Of a stretch of DNA of 47,578 nt, positions 39,242 to 47,571 are shown in pieces (position 1 is the stretch's first letter; each line of letters starts with the position of its first letter). The position numbers and the translations under genes were made by a program. Below the pieces are notes generated by a model. The model was not told the DNA's origin. It did not search any database and saw only the letters and a program-made list of their open reading frames with translations. Source of the stretch: Acidimicrobiia bacterium (GTDB lineage Bacteria > Actinomycetota > Acidimicrobiia > Acidimicrobiales > SZUA-35); contig JAOTVU010000019.1 of assembly GCA_029863385.1 (NCBI GenBank), positions 1 through 47,578 of the forward strand. Reading direction: 5' to 3'.

Positions 39242-40614
39242 CGCCGAACCTCGGCACCCGGGTCGAAGATCGACTGATCGATCTGGATCGAGTACTTCGC
39301 CATCTTGTCGAGCTTGCGGGGCCGGACACCGGTGGCCCGGAGGGTCTCCTTGCCCGGCCCAAGACCCGGGTCGAAGGTGAAGATCTCGTCGAGTGAGATC
39401 TGATCCCCCTCGAGGCCGATGACCTCGGTGATGCTGGTGACCATGCGTCGACCGTCCCGCAGGCGCTCGAGCTGCACGATCACGTCGATGGCGGCCGCCA
39501 TCTGCTCCCGCACGGCCCGGGCCGGCAGTTCGAATCCGGCGAACATCACCATCGTCTCGAGACGGCTGGTGGCCTCCCGTGGGGCGTTGGCGTGGAGGGT
39601 GGTCAGCGAACCGTCGTGGCCGGTGTTCATGGCCTGGAGCATGTCGAGGGCCTCGGCGCCGCGGCACTCGCCGATCACGATGCGGTCGGGGCGCATTCGG
39701 AGGCTGTTGCGAAGCAGATCCCGGCTGGTGACCTCGCCGGTTCCCTCCAGGTTCGGTGGCCGACACTCGAGCCGGATCAGGTTCCGTTGCCGCAGTTTCA
39801 GCTCGACGGCGTCCTCGATCGTGACGATTCGCTCGCTGTCGGGAATGAAGCTCGACAACATGTTGAGGAAGGTGGTCTTGCCGGTGCCGGTACCGCCGGA
39901 GACGAGGATGTTGAGTTTGCCCTGGACGCAGGCCTGGAGGAACGACACGGCCTGCGGGGTGATGCTCCGGCGGTCGATGAGTTCGCTGGCGGTCAGGCCG
40001 CTCTTCATGAACTTGCGAATGGTGAGCGACGGCCCGTCGACCGCGAGCGGTGGGATCACGGCGTTGACCCGGGAACCGTCGGGCAGACGTGCGTCGACCA
40101 TGGGCGACGTCTCGTCGATCCGACGGCCGACGCTGGTCACGATCCGGCTGATGACCTGGCGGAGGTGGGCGTCGGTCCGGAACCTGATGTCCGACATCGA
40201 GATCATGCCGTCGCGCTCGACGAAGATGGCATCGGTCCCGTTCACCATGACCTCGGTGACGGCGTCGTCCTCCAGCAGTGGTTCGATCGGACCGTAGCCG
40301 AGGATGTCGTTGGTGACCGACGTGATCATCTGCCGCTGTTCACGGCTGTCAAGCGGCAGGTTCTCGTCGCGGATCAGGCGTTCGAGCTCCTCGCCGACTA
40401 GCCGGCGGAGCTCCTCCTGCGACAGGTCGGATTCGCTGGTGGCGGTACCCACCTGGTCGACCAGTTTGATCCGGACCCGGTCGCCGAGGCTGTCGAGAAA
40501 CCGACCGGTCTCGGCGTTGCCGATCGACTTGAGCGGAGCCCGCCGCTCAACCGGCCGGGCGTTGCCGGACGAGGAATCGGAATTGAGGTCGGCGAGAAGC
40601 TTTCCCAGGCTCAT
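39238..40614 (-). CDS. tadA: Tad/Flp pilus assembly ATPase TadA (CpaF)
   Basis: 458 residues of the secretion-superfamily ATPases. The N-terminal domain ends in 'ILGYGPIEPLLEDDAVTEVMVNGTDAIFVERDG'. The C-terminal RecA-like domain has Walker A 'ILVSGGTGTGKTTFLNMLSS', Asp box 'RIVTIEDAVELKL', Walker B-like 'RPDRIVIGECRGAEALDMLQAMNTGHDGSLTTLHAN' with the His box, typical of CpaF rather than PilB or PilT. It hydrolyses ATP to polymerise Flp pilins. ATG 40614 follows the tadZ stop by 2 nt; a GTG at 40629 would overlap tadZ and is less likely. The tail after residue about 400 ('EIFTFDPGLG') is normal. Confidence 0.95.
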   Translation of the reverse strand: MSLGKLLADLNSDSSSGNARPVERRAPLKSIGNAETGRFLDSLGDRVRIKLVDQVGTATSESDLSQEELRRLVGEELERLIRDENLPLDSREQRQMITSVTNDILGYGPIEPLLEDDAVTEVMVNGTDAIFVERDGMISMSDIRFRTDAHLRQVISRIVTSVGRRIDETSPMVDARLPDGSRVNAVIPPLAVDGPSLTIRKFMKSGLTASELIDRRSITPQAVSFLQACVQGKLNILVSGGTGTGKTTFLNMLSSFIPDSERIVTIEDAVELKLRQRNLIRLECRPPNLEGTGEVTSRDLLRNSLRMRPDRIVIGECRGAEALDMLQAMNTGHDGSLTTLHANAPREATSRLETMVMFAGFELPARAVREQMAAAIDVIVQLERLRDGRRMVTSITEVIGLEGDQISLDEIFTFDPGLGPGKETLRATGVRPRKLDKMAKYSIQIDQSIFDPGAEVRR

Positions 40615-40616
40615 GG

Positions 40617-41789
40617 CTACCGGAACCACCCTCGCTCGGTCGACTGGGCCGGTACCCGCGCCCCTCGCAGGGCCACGGCCAGGGCCGCGAACGTGGTGGC
40701 CACCGAACCCCGGGGCCGGGCCTCGAGGTAGGCCGAGCCCTCGTTGGCCGCGGCGGGCAGGTTGCGGTCGTACGGCAGCACGTAGTCGATCCGGCGGCGC
40801 AGGACGGCCTCGACGTCCTCTCTGGTCAGCGAGCTGCGCCGATCCTCCTTGTTGAGGATGACGTGGCGGCGGGCCCGCTGGAAGCCGACGGCGTCGTAGC
40901 CGTCGAGGTGCCGTTCGAGGGTTCGTATCCCGCCGACCTCGGGGGTGGTCACGGCCAGCACCTCGTTGGCGGCGCGGACGGCGGCCACCGTGGCGTCGGA
41001 CGTGCCGGGGCCGGTGTCGATCAGCACGATCCGGAACATGCGGGTCAGTTGGTCGATCAGGTGCTGGACGCCTTCGGGCTCGATGGCCGCCGCCTCGACC
41101 AGCGACGTCGGGGCCGGGAGGACGAGGGCGCCGGAACCGTGGCTCGTCAGGCTGAGTTTGAGGCTCGTCGGGTCGTCGACGACGCCGGAGCCCACGACCG
41201 TCGAGACGTTCGACGCCACCTCCATGCCGAGGCTGTCGGCCACGTCGCCGCCGGTCAGGTCGAGATCGACGACGACCAGTTCGCCCGGCACCTGGGAGGC
41301 GAGAGCGTAGGCCAGGTTGACGGCAACGGTTGTCTTGCCGACACCACCCTTCGGCCCGAGGACCGTTATGACGGTGCCTCGTTCCGGGCGTGCCTCGGCC
41401 CGGGTGCTGGATCGGATGGCTGCCGCCTCGTCGAGCAGCCGAAGCGCCTCCCGTAGCTCCTTGTGGCCCTTCGACGGCGAGACGACATCGCGTACACCGT
41501 GGCTCATCGCTTTGGCGAGGAAGTCCGTCGTCGGCTCACAGACGGCGATGCAGTCGACCTCGGGACGGCTGGTCCGCAGGAACGCAGACGATTCGAGTAC
41601 AACATCGACCTCGATGTCGGGACCGAAGACGATCACGTCGACGCTCAGTGAGGCCAGCCACGACGTCCGATCCTCGGCGGCCATGTCGCTGGTGATCGGA
41701 TCCTCGCGGCGGACATTGGTGTCGGCGGGGGGCTTGTCGACGAATCCCGTCATCGTCCGGTCGCTGCTGATCACGGCAATGGTGCTCAC
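40617..41789 (-). CDS. tadZ: Pilus-localisation ATPase TadZ/CpaE
   Basis: 390 residues. Residues about 1-125 form a degenerate receiver-like domain ('VDVIVFGPDIEVDVVLES', 'HGVRDVVSPSKGHKELREALRLL'). About 135-370 is a MinD/ParA-type ATPase with the deviant Walker A GPKGGVGKTTVAVNLA, 'LVVVDLDLTGGDVADSLGME' and 'FRIVLIDTGPGTSDATVAAVRAANEVLAVTTPE'. TadZ/CpaE proteins position the Tad machine at one place in the cell. The GTG start at 41789 overlaps the rcpC stop by 4 bp. It is followed directly by tadA. Confidence 0.92.
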   Translation of the reverse strand: MSTIAVISSDRTMTGFVDKPPADTNVRREDPITSDMAAEDRTSWLASLSVDVIVFGPDIEVDVVLESSAFLRTSRPEVDCIAVCEPTTDFLAKAMSHGVRDVVSPSKGHKELREALRLLDEAAAIRSSTRAEARPERGTVITVLGPKGGVGKTTVAVNLAYALASQVPGELVVVDLDLTGGDVADSLGMEVASNVSTVVGSGVVDDPTSLKLSLTSHGSGALVLPAPTSLVEAAAIEPEGVQHLIDQLTRMFRIVLIDTGPGTSDATVAAVRAANEVLAVTTPEVGGIRTLERHLDGYDAVGFQRARRHVILNKEDRRSSLTREDVEAVLRRRIDYVLPYDRNLPAAANEGSAYLEARPRGSVATTFAALAVALRGARVPAQSTERGWFR

Positions 41790-42682
41790 TGGCCCTCCTC
41801 CTCGGTTGCCGGGTCGACGTCGTTCTCCGCGGTGGGCTCCTGGTCCGCGCCGTCCGGGCCGTCATCGGACCCGTCGATCTCCTCGTCGGCGGCGGCGAGA
41901 ATCGAGGTCAGGGCGTCGGAGAGTTCCCTGTCGAAGAGGTTCTCGATCTGCACCAGGTCACCCGATCCGGGAGTGGGCTCGTCGCCCTCCCGGGCGAGCC
42001 AGACGATGCCGTACTCGTCGGCGAACACCACCCGCTCGGCTTCGGTCGGATCGACCGCCAACGTGACCAGGAAGTCGGAGCCCGGGGTCTGGCGGTTCCG
42101 GTCGTTCTCCTCGCCGGCCAGGGTCTCGGGCGCGGCCGACTGGACGTTGGTGACCAGAGCCTGACGGAGCAGCACCCCGCTCGCCGGGTCGACCGTGTCG
42201 TCACTCAGATCGATGTCGCCGACGTAGGCCACCACGGCAACCCGTTCGCCGGGTACGACCTGGCCGCCGACGGCTCGTGACGGGTTGATCTGGACCGTGA
42301 CCTCGACCAGGCCCGGCTCGACCTGCACCTCGCCTCCCGCGACGAGACGGGTCTCGCCGTCGAGGAAGCGGGCGGCCAGAAGTTGCTCGCCGGGCACGAG
42401 ATCGACGGAGGTGATCATGTCGCCGACCTCGGACAGGTCGGTGATCGCTCCGGGGGTCCGGGTCGACGCCGGGACCCGACGCACTTCGGTGCTCAGCGCC
42501 AGCTCATCGGTTCGGGTTCCCGCCTCGACCGGCTGGGTGGCGACCACGACATCAACCAGTTGCTGACCGGCCAGCGCGCGATCCTCGGCGGTTCGCACGT
42601 AGCGGACCAGCGTGACGACACCGACGGCACCTAGCACCAGTGCCAAGGTGGCGGCTCCCAACCGCTTTGCGTTGGGTCTCAT
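41786..42682 (-). CDS. rcpC: RcpC/CpaB-family pilus assembly protein (SAF domain)
   Basis: 298 residues. N-terminal membrane anchor 'LGAATLALVLGAVGVVTLVRYV', then a SAF domain ('VDVVVATQPVEAGTRTDELALSTEVRRVPASTR', 'LVPGEQLLAARFLDGE') and the RcpC-type 'VEVTVQINPSRAVGGQVVPGERVAVVAYVG' strand block. The last about 45 residues are very acidic (Asp/Glu-rich, ending ATEEEGQ), an unusual tail. In diderms RcpC works with the outer-membrane secretin RcpA; no secretin gene is present here, as expected for a monoderm. The ATG has GAGGGA about 9 nt upstream. A 118-bp spacer separates it from tadG and contains the palindrome CGGTGCACCG. Confidence 0.88.
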   Translation of the reverse strand: MRPNAKRLGAATLALVLGAVGVVTLVRYVRTAEDRALAGQQLVDVVVATQPVEAGTRTDELALSTEVRRVPASTRTPGAITDLSEVGDMITSVDLVPGEQLLAARFLDGETRLVAGGEVQVEPGLVEVTVQINPSRAVGGQVVPGERVAVVAYVGDIDLSDDTVDPASGVLLRQALVTNVQSAAPETLAGEENDRNRQTPGSDFLVTLAVDPTEAERVVFADEYGIVWLAREGDEPTPGSGDLVQIENLFDRELSDALTSILAAADEEIDGSDDGPDGADQEPTAENDVDPATEEEGQ

Positions 42683-42800
42683 GAATCGGTCCCTCGCTTC
42701 TCTCCATCAAGGGCGACCCGGGTGATCGCCATCGGTTCAACACATCCAGTCGGCCCGACAACGGCCGCGCTTAACCGGTCGGTGCACCGGGGTGGGGGTT

Positions 42801-43922
42801 TCAAGGGCACTCAGCGATCACTGCGCCGCAAATACGGACCGCCGGATCGAGATCGAGGTCATCGGGATCGATGAAACGAAAGCTCAACGAGCGGATATCG
42901 GCCTGCTGCAGCGTCTGGTAGGCCACGAGTTCTGCGTAGACGAGCTCATCGACGCGGAACTGCAGATTCCCGCCGTTGCCCTCGGTTACCTCACGAACGA
43001 TCGGGATGAGGCTGATCGTGCCGTTGTCGGTGATCGAGTCGAGTTCGTTCCGGACGGCCACGCTCAGTACGCCAGGGCTGCCTTCGTAGCAGGCGACGGG
43101 ATCGTCGGTGCAGACCGTTTCCGGCGGCGGGCAGGTCTGGTTCTGACAGGTGTTCAGCACCCCGTCGTAGCCTTCTGCGATCCAGCCCCGGGTCTCGGGA
43201 GTGCCGTTCGACTGTCCGTCGAGATCGGCGACGGCCCAGTTGCCGCCGCCGCCGTTGCCACCACCGCCACCCCCGCCATTGCCGCCCCCGCCATTTCCCC
43301 CGGCCCCGTTGCCGCCCCCGTTGCCGGAGTTGCCGCCGGCGGCACCGTCGCCTTGATCGACCAGGCAGGCCTGCAGGTTGTCGCTCATGAGGAACTGGAT
43401 GGTCGGCGGAGTGGGCGTCGTGCCGTCGAGCCAGTTCTCGAACTGGTTGTTGTAGACCCGGCACAGCATGAAGGGTCGGATGCCGGCTTCGACAGGCCGG
43501 AGATACTCGGCGGCGGTCGACGAGTGGGCGGTCCCGGAGCTGATCCCGAACACGGTGGCGAAGCCGTAGGGGACGATCTGGGCCGCCTCGACCTCGACGA
43601 TGCCCGGCCGGGTCACGGCATCACAGCCGAACGTGGTGGGATCGTGGTTCGGGGCATTGGTGTCCAGGTAGACGCGGGCCTCGACGCAAGCCGATGTTGC
43701 GTCGCCACCCTCGGCCATGATCGTGGCCGCTGCGAGCGATGCCGCATCGGTGGCGGTCACCATCGCCCGGCGTTGCACCACGAGTTGACCGAAGTCGACG
43801 GCCATTGCGGCGATGGCGACAAACGCAACAAGCGCCCCCGAGACGAGCACCAGTGAGGCACCCCGCTCCCGGTTGACGCGCCGGGGCCACGTCGCTGGCG
43901 TGATCAATCGAGATATTCGCAT
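42801..43922 (-). CDS. tadG: TadG-like pilus-associated protein with Gly/Asn-rich segment
   Basis: 373 residues. The N-terminal TadE/TadG-like segment 'NRERGASLVLVSGALVAFVAIAAMAVDFGQLVVQRRAMVTATDAASLAAA' contains one membrane helix preceded by ERGA and followed by the D-x-G pattern of 'putative Flp pilus-assembly TadE/G-like' proteins. The exterior part has seven or more cysteines and, at residues about 195-228, a low-complexity tract of glycine blocks separated by single asparagines. It is probably an exported pseudopilin-like or surface protein of the Tad system. The ATG at 43922 lies inside the end of tadE (19-bp overlap). Longer readings would run deep into tadE. Confidence 0.82.
   Translation of the reverse strand: MRISRLITPATWPRRVNRERGASLVLVSGALVAFVAIAAMAVDFGQLVVQRRAMVTATDAASLAAATIMAEGGDATSACVEARVYLDTNAPNHDPTTFGCDAVTRPGIVEVEAAQIVPYGFATVFGISSGTAHSSTAAEYLRPVEAGIRPFMLCRVYNNQFENWLDGTTPTPPTIQFLMSDNLQACLVDQGDGAAGGNSGNGGGNGAGGNGGGGNGGGGGGGNGGGGNWAVADLDGQSNGTPETRGWIAEGYDGVLNTCQNQTCPPPETVCTDDPVACYEGSPGVLSVAVRNELDSITDNGTISLIPIVREVTEGNGGNLQFRVDELVYAELVAYQTLQQADIRSLSFRFIDPDDLDLDPAVRICGAVIAECP
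43239..43337 (-). repeat. GGC/GCC-rich low-complexity tract in tadG
   Basis: About 33 codons encode runs of two to seven glycines separated by asparagine (with one Ala and one Ser), from imperfect GGN-GGN-AAC units. This flexible tract lies between the pilin-like N-terminus and the cysteine-rich C-terminal half and is prone to length variation. Confidence 0.8.
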
Positions 43923-44338
43923 CGGAACGTGCCCTCGCCGGTCAGGTTCACCGTCTGCCCGGCGACGAACGGGATGTCGAGCACGGCCGCAACCTGCACG
44001 TTGACCGTGACGTTCTCGGGACGGGGGTTGACCGTGGCATCGCAAGGGATGCTGCTTACGTTCTGTGGCGAGATCGTCACCACCGGGGTGTTGGCCAGGT
44101 TGATGTTGGCCAGCGCCGTTGCAACCGACGCCTCGATCTCCGATTCGGTCGTGTCGGGGAACGAACCCTGCCGGGCGCCCTCACGGGCGGCGGCGTGAAT
44201 GCCCTGCTGCTGGTGGAGCAGGAGACCGAGCTGCACCACGCCCATCATGATCATGATGAGCACGGGCGCGACCAGGGCGAACTCCACAATGGCGGCACCG
44301 CCGTCACGGCGCCGATCGGTTGGCTGGGTTCGCCTCAC
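43904..44338 (-). CDS. tadE: TadE-like minor pseudopilin
   Basis: 144 residues. The TadE signature 'DGGAAIVEFALVAPVLIMIMMGVVQLGLLLHQQQGIHAAAREGARQGS' shows a positively charged N-terminus, a glycine before the hydrophobic stretch with glutamate at position +5, and the AREGAR motif. Such pseudopilins are cleaved by a prepilin peptidase (absent from this window) and needed for Flp pilus formation. Two cysteines in the C-terminal half could form a disulfide. It begins with GTG 44338, preceded closely by AAAGG. First gene of the operon; the 81-bp gap to the divergent pgmB holds both promoters. Confidence 0.9.
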   Translation of the reverse strand: MRRTQPTDRRRDGGAAIVEFALVAPVLIMIMMGVVQLGLLLHQQQGIHAAAREGARQGSFPDTTESEIEASVATALANINLANTPVVTISPQNVSSIPCDATVNPRPENVTVNVQVAAVLDIPFVAGQTVNLTGEGTFRCEYLD

Positions 44339-44404
44339 GACCTTTCACATCGACCGCGGACCGTCGATTCTTAACCGAGCGGGCCATCTGGGGCCGGCGT
44401 TCCC

Positions 44405-44410
44405 TACAAT
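44405..44410 (+). promoter_or_regulatory. Candidate -10 (TACAAT) of the pgmB-GH65 operon
   Basis: TACAAT matches the TATAAT consensus in five of six bases and ends 9 nt before the ATG at 44420, so the mRNA would have a leader of three bases or none. No ribosome site is visible. Confidence 0.5.
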
Positions 44411-44419
44411 CGCGTTTCC

Positions 44420-45172
44420 ATGAGCGATGACACCATCGACAAGCACGACCCGGACACTCTGGTCGACTGGACCGCCTACGAGGCTGTCCTGTTCGATCTC
44501 GACGGCGTTATCACTCCCACCGCCGAGATCCACGAGCGGGCCTGGGCCGAGCTGTTCGCCCCTTGGGACTACACGCCCGACGACTACCTTCGCTTCATCG
44601 ACGGCAAGCCGCGCTACGACGGGGTTCGTTCCTTCCTCGCCTCCCGTGACGTGACCCTGCCCGAGGGCGACCCGAGCGATCCTGCCGGTGACGGATCGGT
44701 CTGCGCGCTCGGCAACAGGAAGAACGTCGTGTTCAACGCCATCCTCGAACGCGAGGGCGTCACCCCCTACCCGGGGTCGATGCGATTGATGGATCTGCTC
44801 GATGACATCGGGGTCCGACAGGCGATCGTGTCGTCGTCGAAGAACGCCCGCCCGGTGCTGGCCGCCGCCGGGCTGGCGGACCGTTTTCCCCACGTGGTCG
44901 ACGGTGTGGTCGCCGCCGACGAGGGGTTGGCGGGCAAGCCGGCCCCGGACATGTTTCTGCGTGGTGCCCAGCTTCTCGGTGTGACCGCCACCGACACGGT
45001 CGTGGTCGAGGACGCCACCTCGGGCGTGGCGGCCGGCGTGGCCGGCGGATTCCCGCTGGTGATCGGGGTCGACCGGGGTGGCAACCGCGACGCCCTGGCG
45101 GCCAACGGTGCATCGGTCGTGGTCGACGACCTCGACGAACTGGTTCCCGGATCCAATGGAGGCACGTCATGA
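44420..45172 (+). CDS. pgmB: Beta-phosphoglucomutase (HAD family)
   Basis: 250 residues. The HAD nucleophile motif is FDLDGVITPTAEIHERAW with Asp26 (nucleophile) and Asp28 (acid/base). The substrate-binding IDGKPRYDGVRSFL block is specific to beta-phosphoglucomutases. 'RQAIVSSSKNARPVLAAAGL', 'GKPAPDMFLRGAQLLGV' and 'VVVEDATSGVAAGVAGG' are the later HAD motifs. It converts beta-glucose 1-phosphate to glucose 6-phosphate, the expected next step after an inverting GH65 phosphorylase, whose gene overlaps it by ATGA. Together they form a compact disaccharide-salvage operon divergent from the tad genes. Confidence 0.93.
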   Translation: MSDDTIDKHDPDTLVDWTAYEAVLFDLDGVITPTAEIHERAWAELFAPWDYTPDDYLRFIDGKPRYDGVRSFLASRDVTLPEGDPSDPAGDGSVCALGNRKNVVFNAILEREGVTPYPGSMRLMDLLDDIGVRQAIVSSSKNARPVLAAAGLADRFPHVVDGVVAADEGLAGKPAPDMFLRGAQLLGVTATDTVVVEDATSGVAAGVAGGFPLVIGVDRGGNRDALAANGASVVVDDLDELVPGSNGGTS

Positions 45173-47571
45173 AGATCCGCCCCACGGCGAGCTCGATCCC
45201 CCGCCATCGCTTTCCGATCGATGAGTGGCGCTTCGTGGAGATCGAACCGTCGTCGAACGACCTGGGGCTCACCGAAACCCTGTTCGCGGTGGGCAACGGC
45301 TACCTGGGGATGCGCGACAATCCGCCCGAAGGACGGGACGCCAACACCCACGGCACCTTCCTCAACGGTTTTCACGAGACCTGGCCGATTCATCACGCCG
45401 AGTCGGCGTTCGCGTTCGCCAAGACAGGCCAGACGATCGTCAACGTGCCGGACACGAAAACTATCAAGCTGTATGTCGACGACGAACCCCTGCTCCTGAC
45501 CGAGGCCGACCTCGAGCACTACGAGCGGGTCGTCGACTTCCGATCCGGGCGCTCACACCGCGAGGTCGTCTGGAGGACACCGGCCAGCAACCGTGTGCGT
45601 GTGCGCTCGGAGAGGATGGTCAGCCTGGTACAGCGGCATCTGGCGGTGCTGCGGTTCGAGATCACGCTGCTCGACTACGACGGTCCCATCGTCGTGTCGT
45701 CGCAAATGCTCAACCGCCAGGACGGCGAGGACGAGTACCACGTCACCGCAGCCGCCCTCGGTGAGGGCGAAGGACGAGATCCCCGCCAGGGCCGACGCTT
45801 CGACCAGCGTGTACTCGAACCCATCCTCCAGGACGTGGACTTCGATCTCGGCGTCGGTGGGGAGGTAACCCTCGGTTACCGCACGGTCTCGAGCCGGATG
45901 ACGCTGGCCTGCGCCTACCGCCACACCGTCACAACCAACTGTCCGTTCGACGTCGAGACCGACGTGTCGGACGATCTGGCCAAAACCGTGTTCACCGTCG
46001 ACGGCCGGGTCGGGGAGACATTCGCCATCACGAAGTACGTGTCCTATCACAGCTCCCGCGGGGTACCTCCCATCGAGTTGAAGGATCGCTGCAACAGCAC
46101 CATCGACCGGGCGGTGACCGCCGGACCGACGGCGCTCGAGGACGAGCAGCGTCGATGGCTCGACGAGTACTGGCACCACAGCGACATCGTGGTCGACGGC
46201 GACGCCGCAGCCCAGCAGGCGATTCGGTGGAACCTGTTTCAACTCGCCCAGGCCTCGGCCCGCACCCACGAGCAGGGCATCGCCGCCAAAGGCGTCACGG
46301 CCGGCGGCTACGACGGCCACTATTTCTGGGACACCGAGGTCTACGTCCTCCCGTATCTCTCCTACACCAATCCCGAGGCGGCAAGGAAGTTGCTGCGCTT
46401 CCGGTGGCGCATGCTCGACAGGGCCCGACATCGAGCCAGCGAGCTGAGCCAGCGGGGCGCTCTGTATCCGTGGCGGACCATCAACGGCGAGGAGGCGTCC
46501 GCCTACTATGCGGCCGGGACGGCGCAGTACCACATCAACACCGCCGTGGCATACGCCCTCGAGCGATATCTGACCGCCACCGGAGACCAGGACTTCCTCG
46601 AGCACGAGGCGGTGGAGATCCTCGTCGAAACCGCCCGTCTCTTCGCCGATCTCGGCTTCTACTACTCGAACAACGGCAAGGAGCGGTTCCACATCCACGG
46701 CGTCACCGGCCCCGACGAGTACACGACGGTCGTCAACGACAACATGTACACCAACGTCATGGCCCGCTTCAACCTCGGGCTCGCCGCCTGGGCGGTCGAG
46801 ACCGTGGCCGAATCGAGCCCCGAGGCCTACGAAGCGCTCGTCCGCTCCACAGGCCTGGTGGAGGGGGAGGTAACCGAGTGGAAACGAGCGGCCGACGCCA
46901 TGTTCATCCCATTCGACGACGAGCTGCGCATCCACCCCCAGGACGTCAACTTCCTCCGCCGCGAGGCGTGGGATTTCGCCGGAACGCCGTCGGACAAATA
47001 TCCTCTCCTCCTCCATTTTCATCCCCTGGTCATCTACCGACACCAGGTTCTCAAACAGGCCGACGTCGTGCTGGCCATGTTCCTCCGGGGCAAACACTTC
47101 GACACCGAACAGAAACGCCGCAATTTCGACTACTACGATCCGCTGACCACCGGCGACTCGTCGCTCTCGGCCTGTGTTCAGTCGATCGTGGCCGCCGACG
47201 TCGGCTACAGCCATCTGGCCTACGACTACTTCAACCAGTCGCTCTATCTCGACCTGGCCGACAGCCACGGCAACACCACCGACGGGGTCCACATCGCGAA
47301 TGCCGGTGGCGTCTGGGCCGCCATCGTCTACGGATTCGCCGGGACAACCGATCGCGAGGGTTGCTTGTCGTTCACCCCACGGCTTCCCGAGCAGTGGAAC
47401 TCGGTCTGCTTCCGACTGCTTTGGCACGGCCAGACCCTCAAGGTCACCGTCGACGGCGACGGATGCCTGGTCGAGGTCGAAAGCAGCGGTGAGACCGATC
47501 TGCTGGTCGACGGCGCCACCGTGACCGTCAGGCGCGAAAAGCCACTGCGAATCCCGGCCCAAGGCCACTAG
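45169..47571 (+). CDS. Glycoside hydrolase family 65 disaccharide phosphorylase
   Basis: 800 residues, the usual GH65 length and order: N-terminal beta-sandwich ('LGLTETLFAVGNGYLGMRDNPPEG'), linker helices, the (alpha/alpha)6 catalytic barrel with 'AKGVTAGGYDGHYFWDTEVYVLPYL', the catalytic acid Glu517 in HGVTGPDEYTTVVNDNMYTN, the phosphate-binding 'KQADVVLAMFL' and 'DPLTTGDSSLSACVQSIVAADVGY', and a small C-terminal beta domain. GH65 enzymes split trehalose, maltose, kojibiose, nigerose or similar with phosphate, giving beta-glucose 1-phosphate and glucose or another sugar. The disaccharide cannot be told from sequence alone. Start ATG overlaps the pgmB stop. The gene ends 7 bp before the window edge; nothing after it can be assessed. 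Confidence 0.94.
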   Translation: MKIRPTASSIPRHRFPIDEWRFVEIEPSSNDLGLTETLFAVGNGYLGMRDNPPEGRDANTHGTFLNGFHETWPIHHAESAFAFAKTGQTIVNVPDTKTIKLYVDDEPLLLTEADLEHYERVVDFRSGRSHREVVWRTPASNRVRVRSERMVSLVQRHLAVLRFEITLLDYDGPIVVSSQMLNRQDGEDEYHVTAAALGEGEGRDPRQGRRFDQRVLEPILQDVDFDLGVGGEVTLGYRTVSSRMTLACAYRHTVTTNCPFDVETDVSDDLAKTVFTVDGRVGETFAITKYVSYHSSRGVPPIELKDRCNSTIDRAVTAGPTALEDEQRRWLDEYWHHSDIVVDGDAAAQQAIRWNLFQLAQASARTHEQGIAAKGVTAGGYDGHYFWDTEVYVLPYLSYTNPEAARKLLRFRWRMLDRARHRASELSQRGALYPWRTINGEEASAYYAAGTAQYHINTAVAYALERYLTATGDQDFLEHEAVEILVETARLFADLGFYYSNNGKERFHIHGVTGPDEYTTVVNDNMYTNVMARFNLGLAAWAVETVAESSPEAYEALVRSTGLVEGEVTEWKRAADAMFIPFDDELRIHPQDVNFLRREAWDFAGTPSDKYPLLLHFHPLVIYRHQVLKQADVVLAMFLRGKHFDTEQKRRNFDYYDPLTTGDSSLSACVQSIVAADVGYSHLAYDYFNQSLYLDLADSHGNTTDGVHIANAGGVWAAIVYGFAGTTDREGCLSFTPRLPEQWNSVCFRLLWHGQTLKVTVDGDGCLVEVESSGETDLLVDGATVTVRREKPLRIPAQGH

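Noticed and set aside
42776-42790. CGGTGCACCG palindrome between rcpC and tadG as an operator
   Set aside because: Single copy in a GC-rich spacer with no promoter-like element beside it; chance is likely.
43239-43337. Glycine-rich repeat tract as a possible PE_PGRS-like gene
   Set aside because: It is a short internal tract in a TadG-like protein; no PE domain and no extended GGA/GGN repeat array.
45553-47568. Long minus-strand frame opposite the GH65 gene
   Set aside because: Shadow of a clear GH65 phosphorylase with its catalytic glutamate in place.
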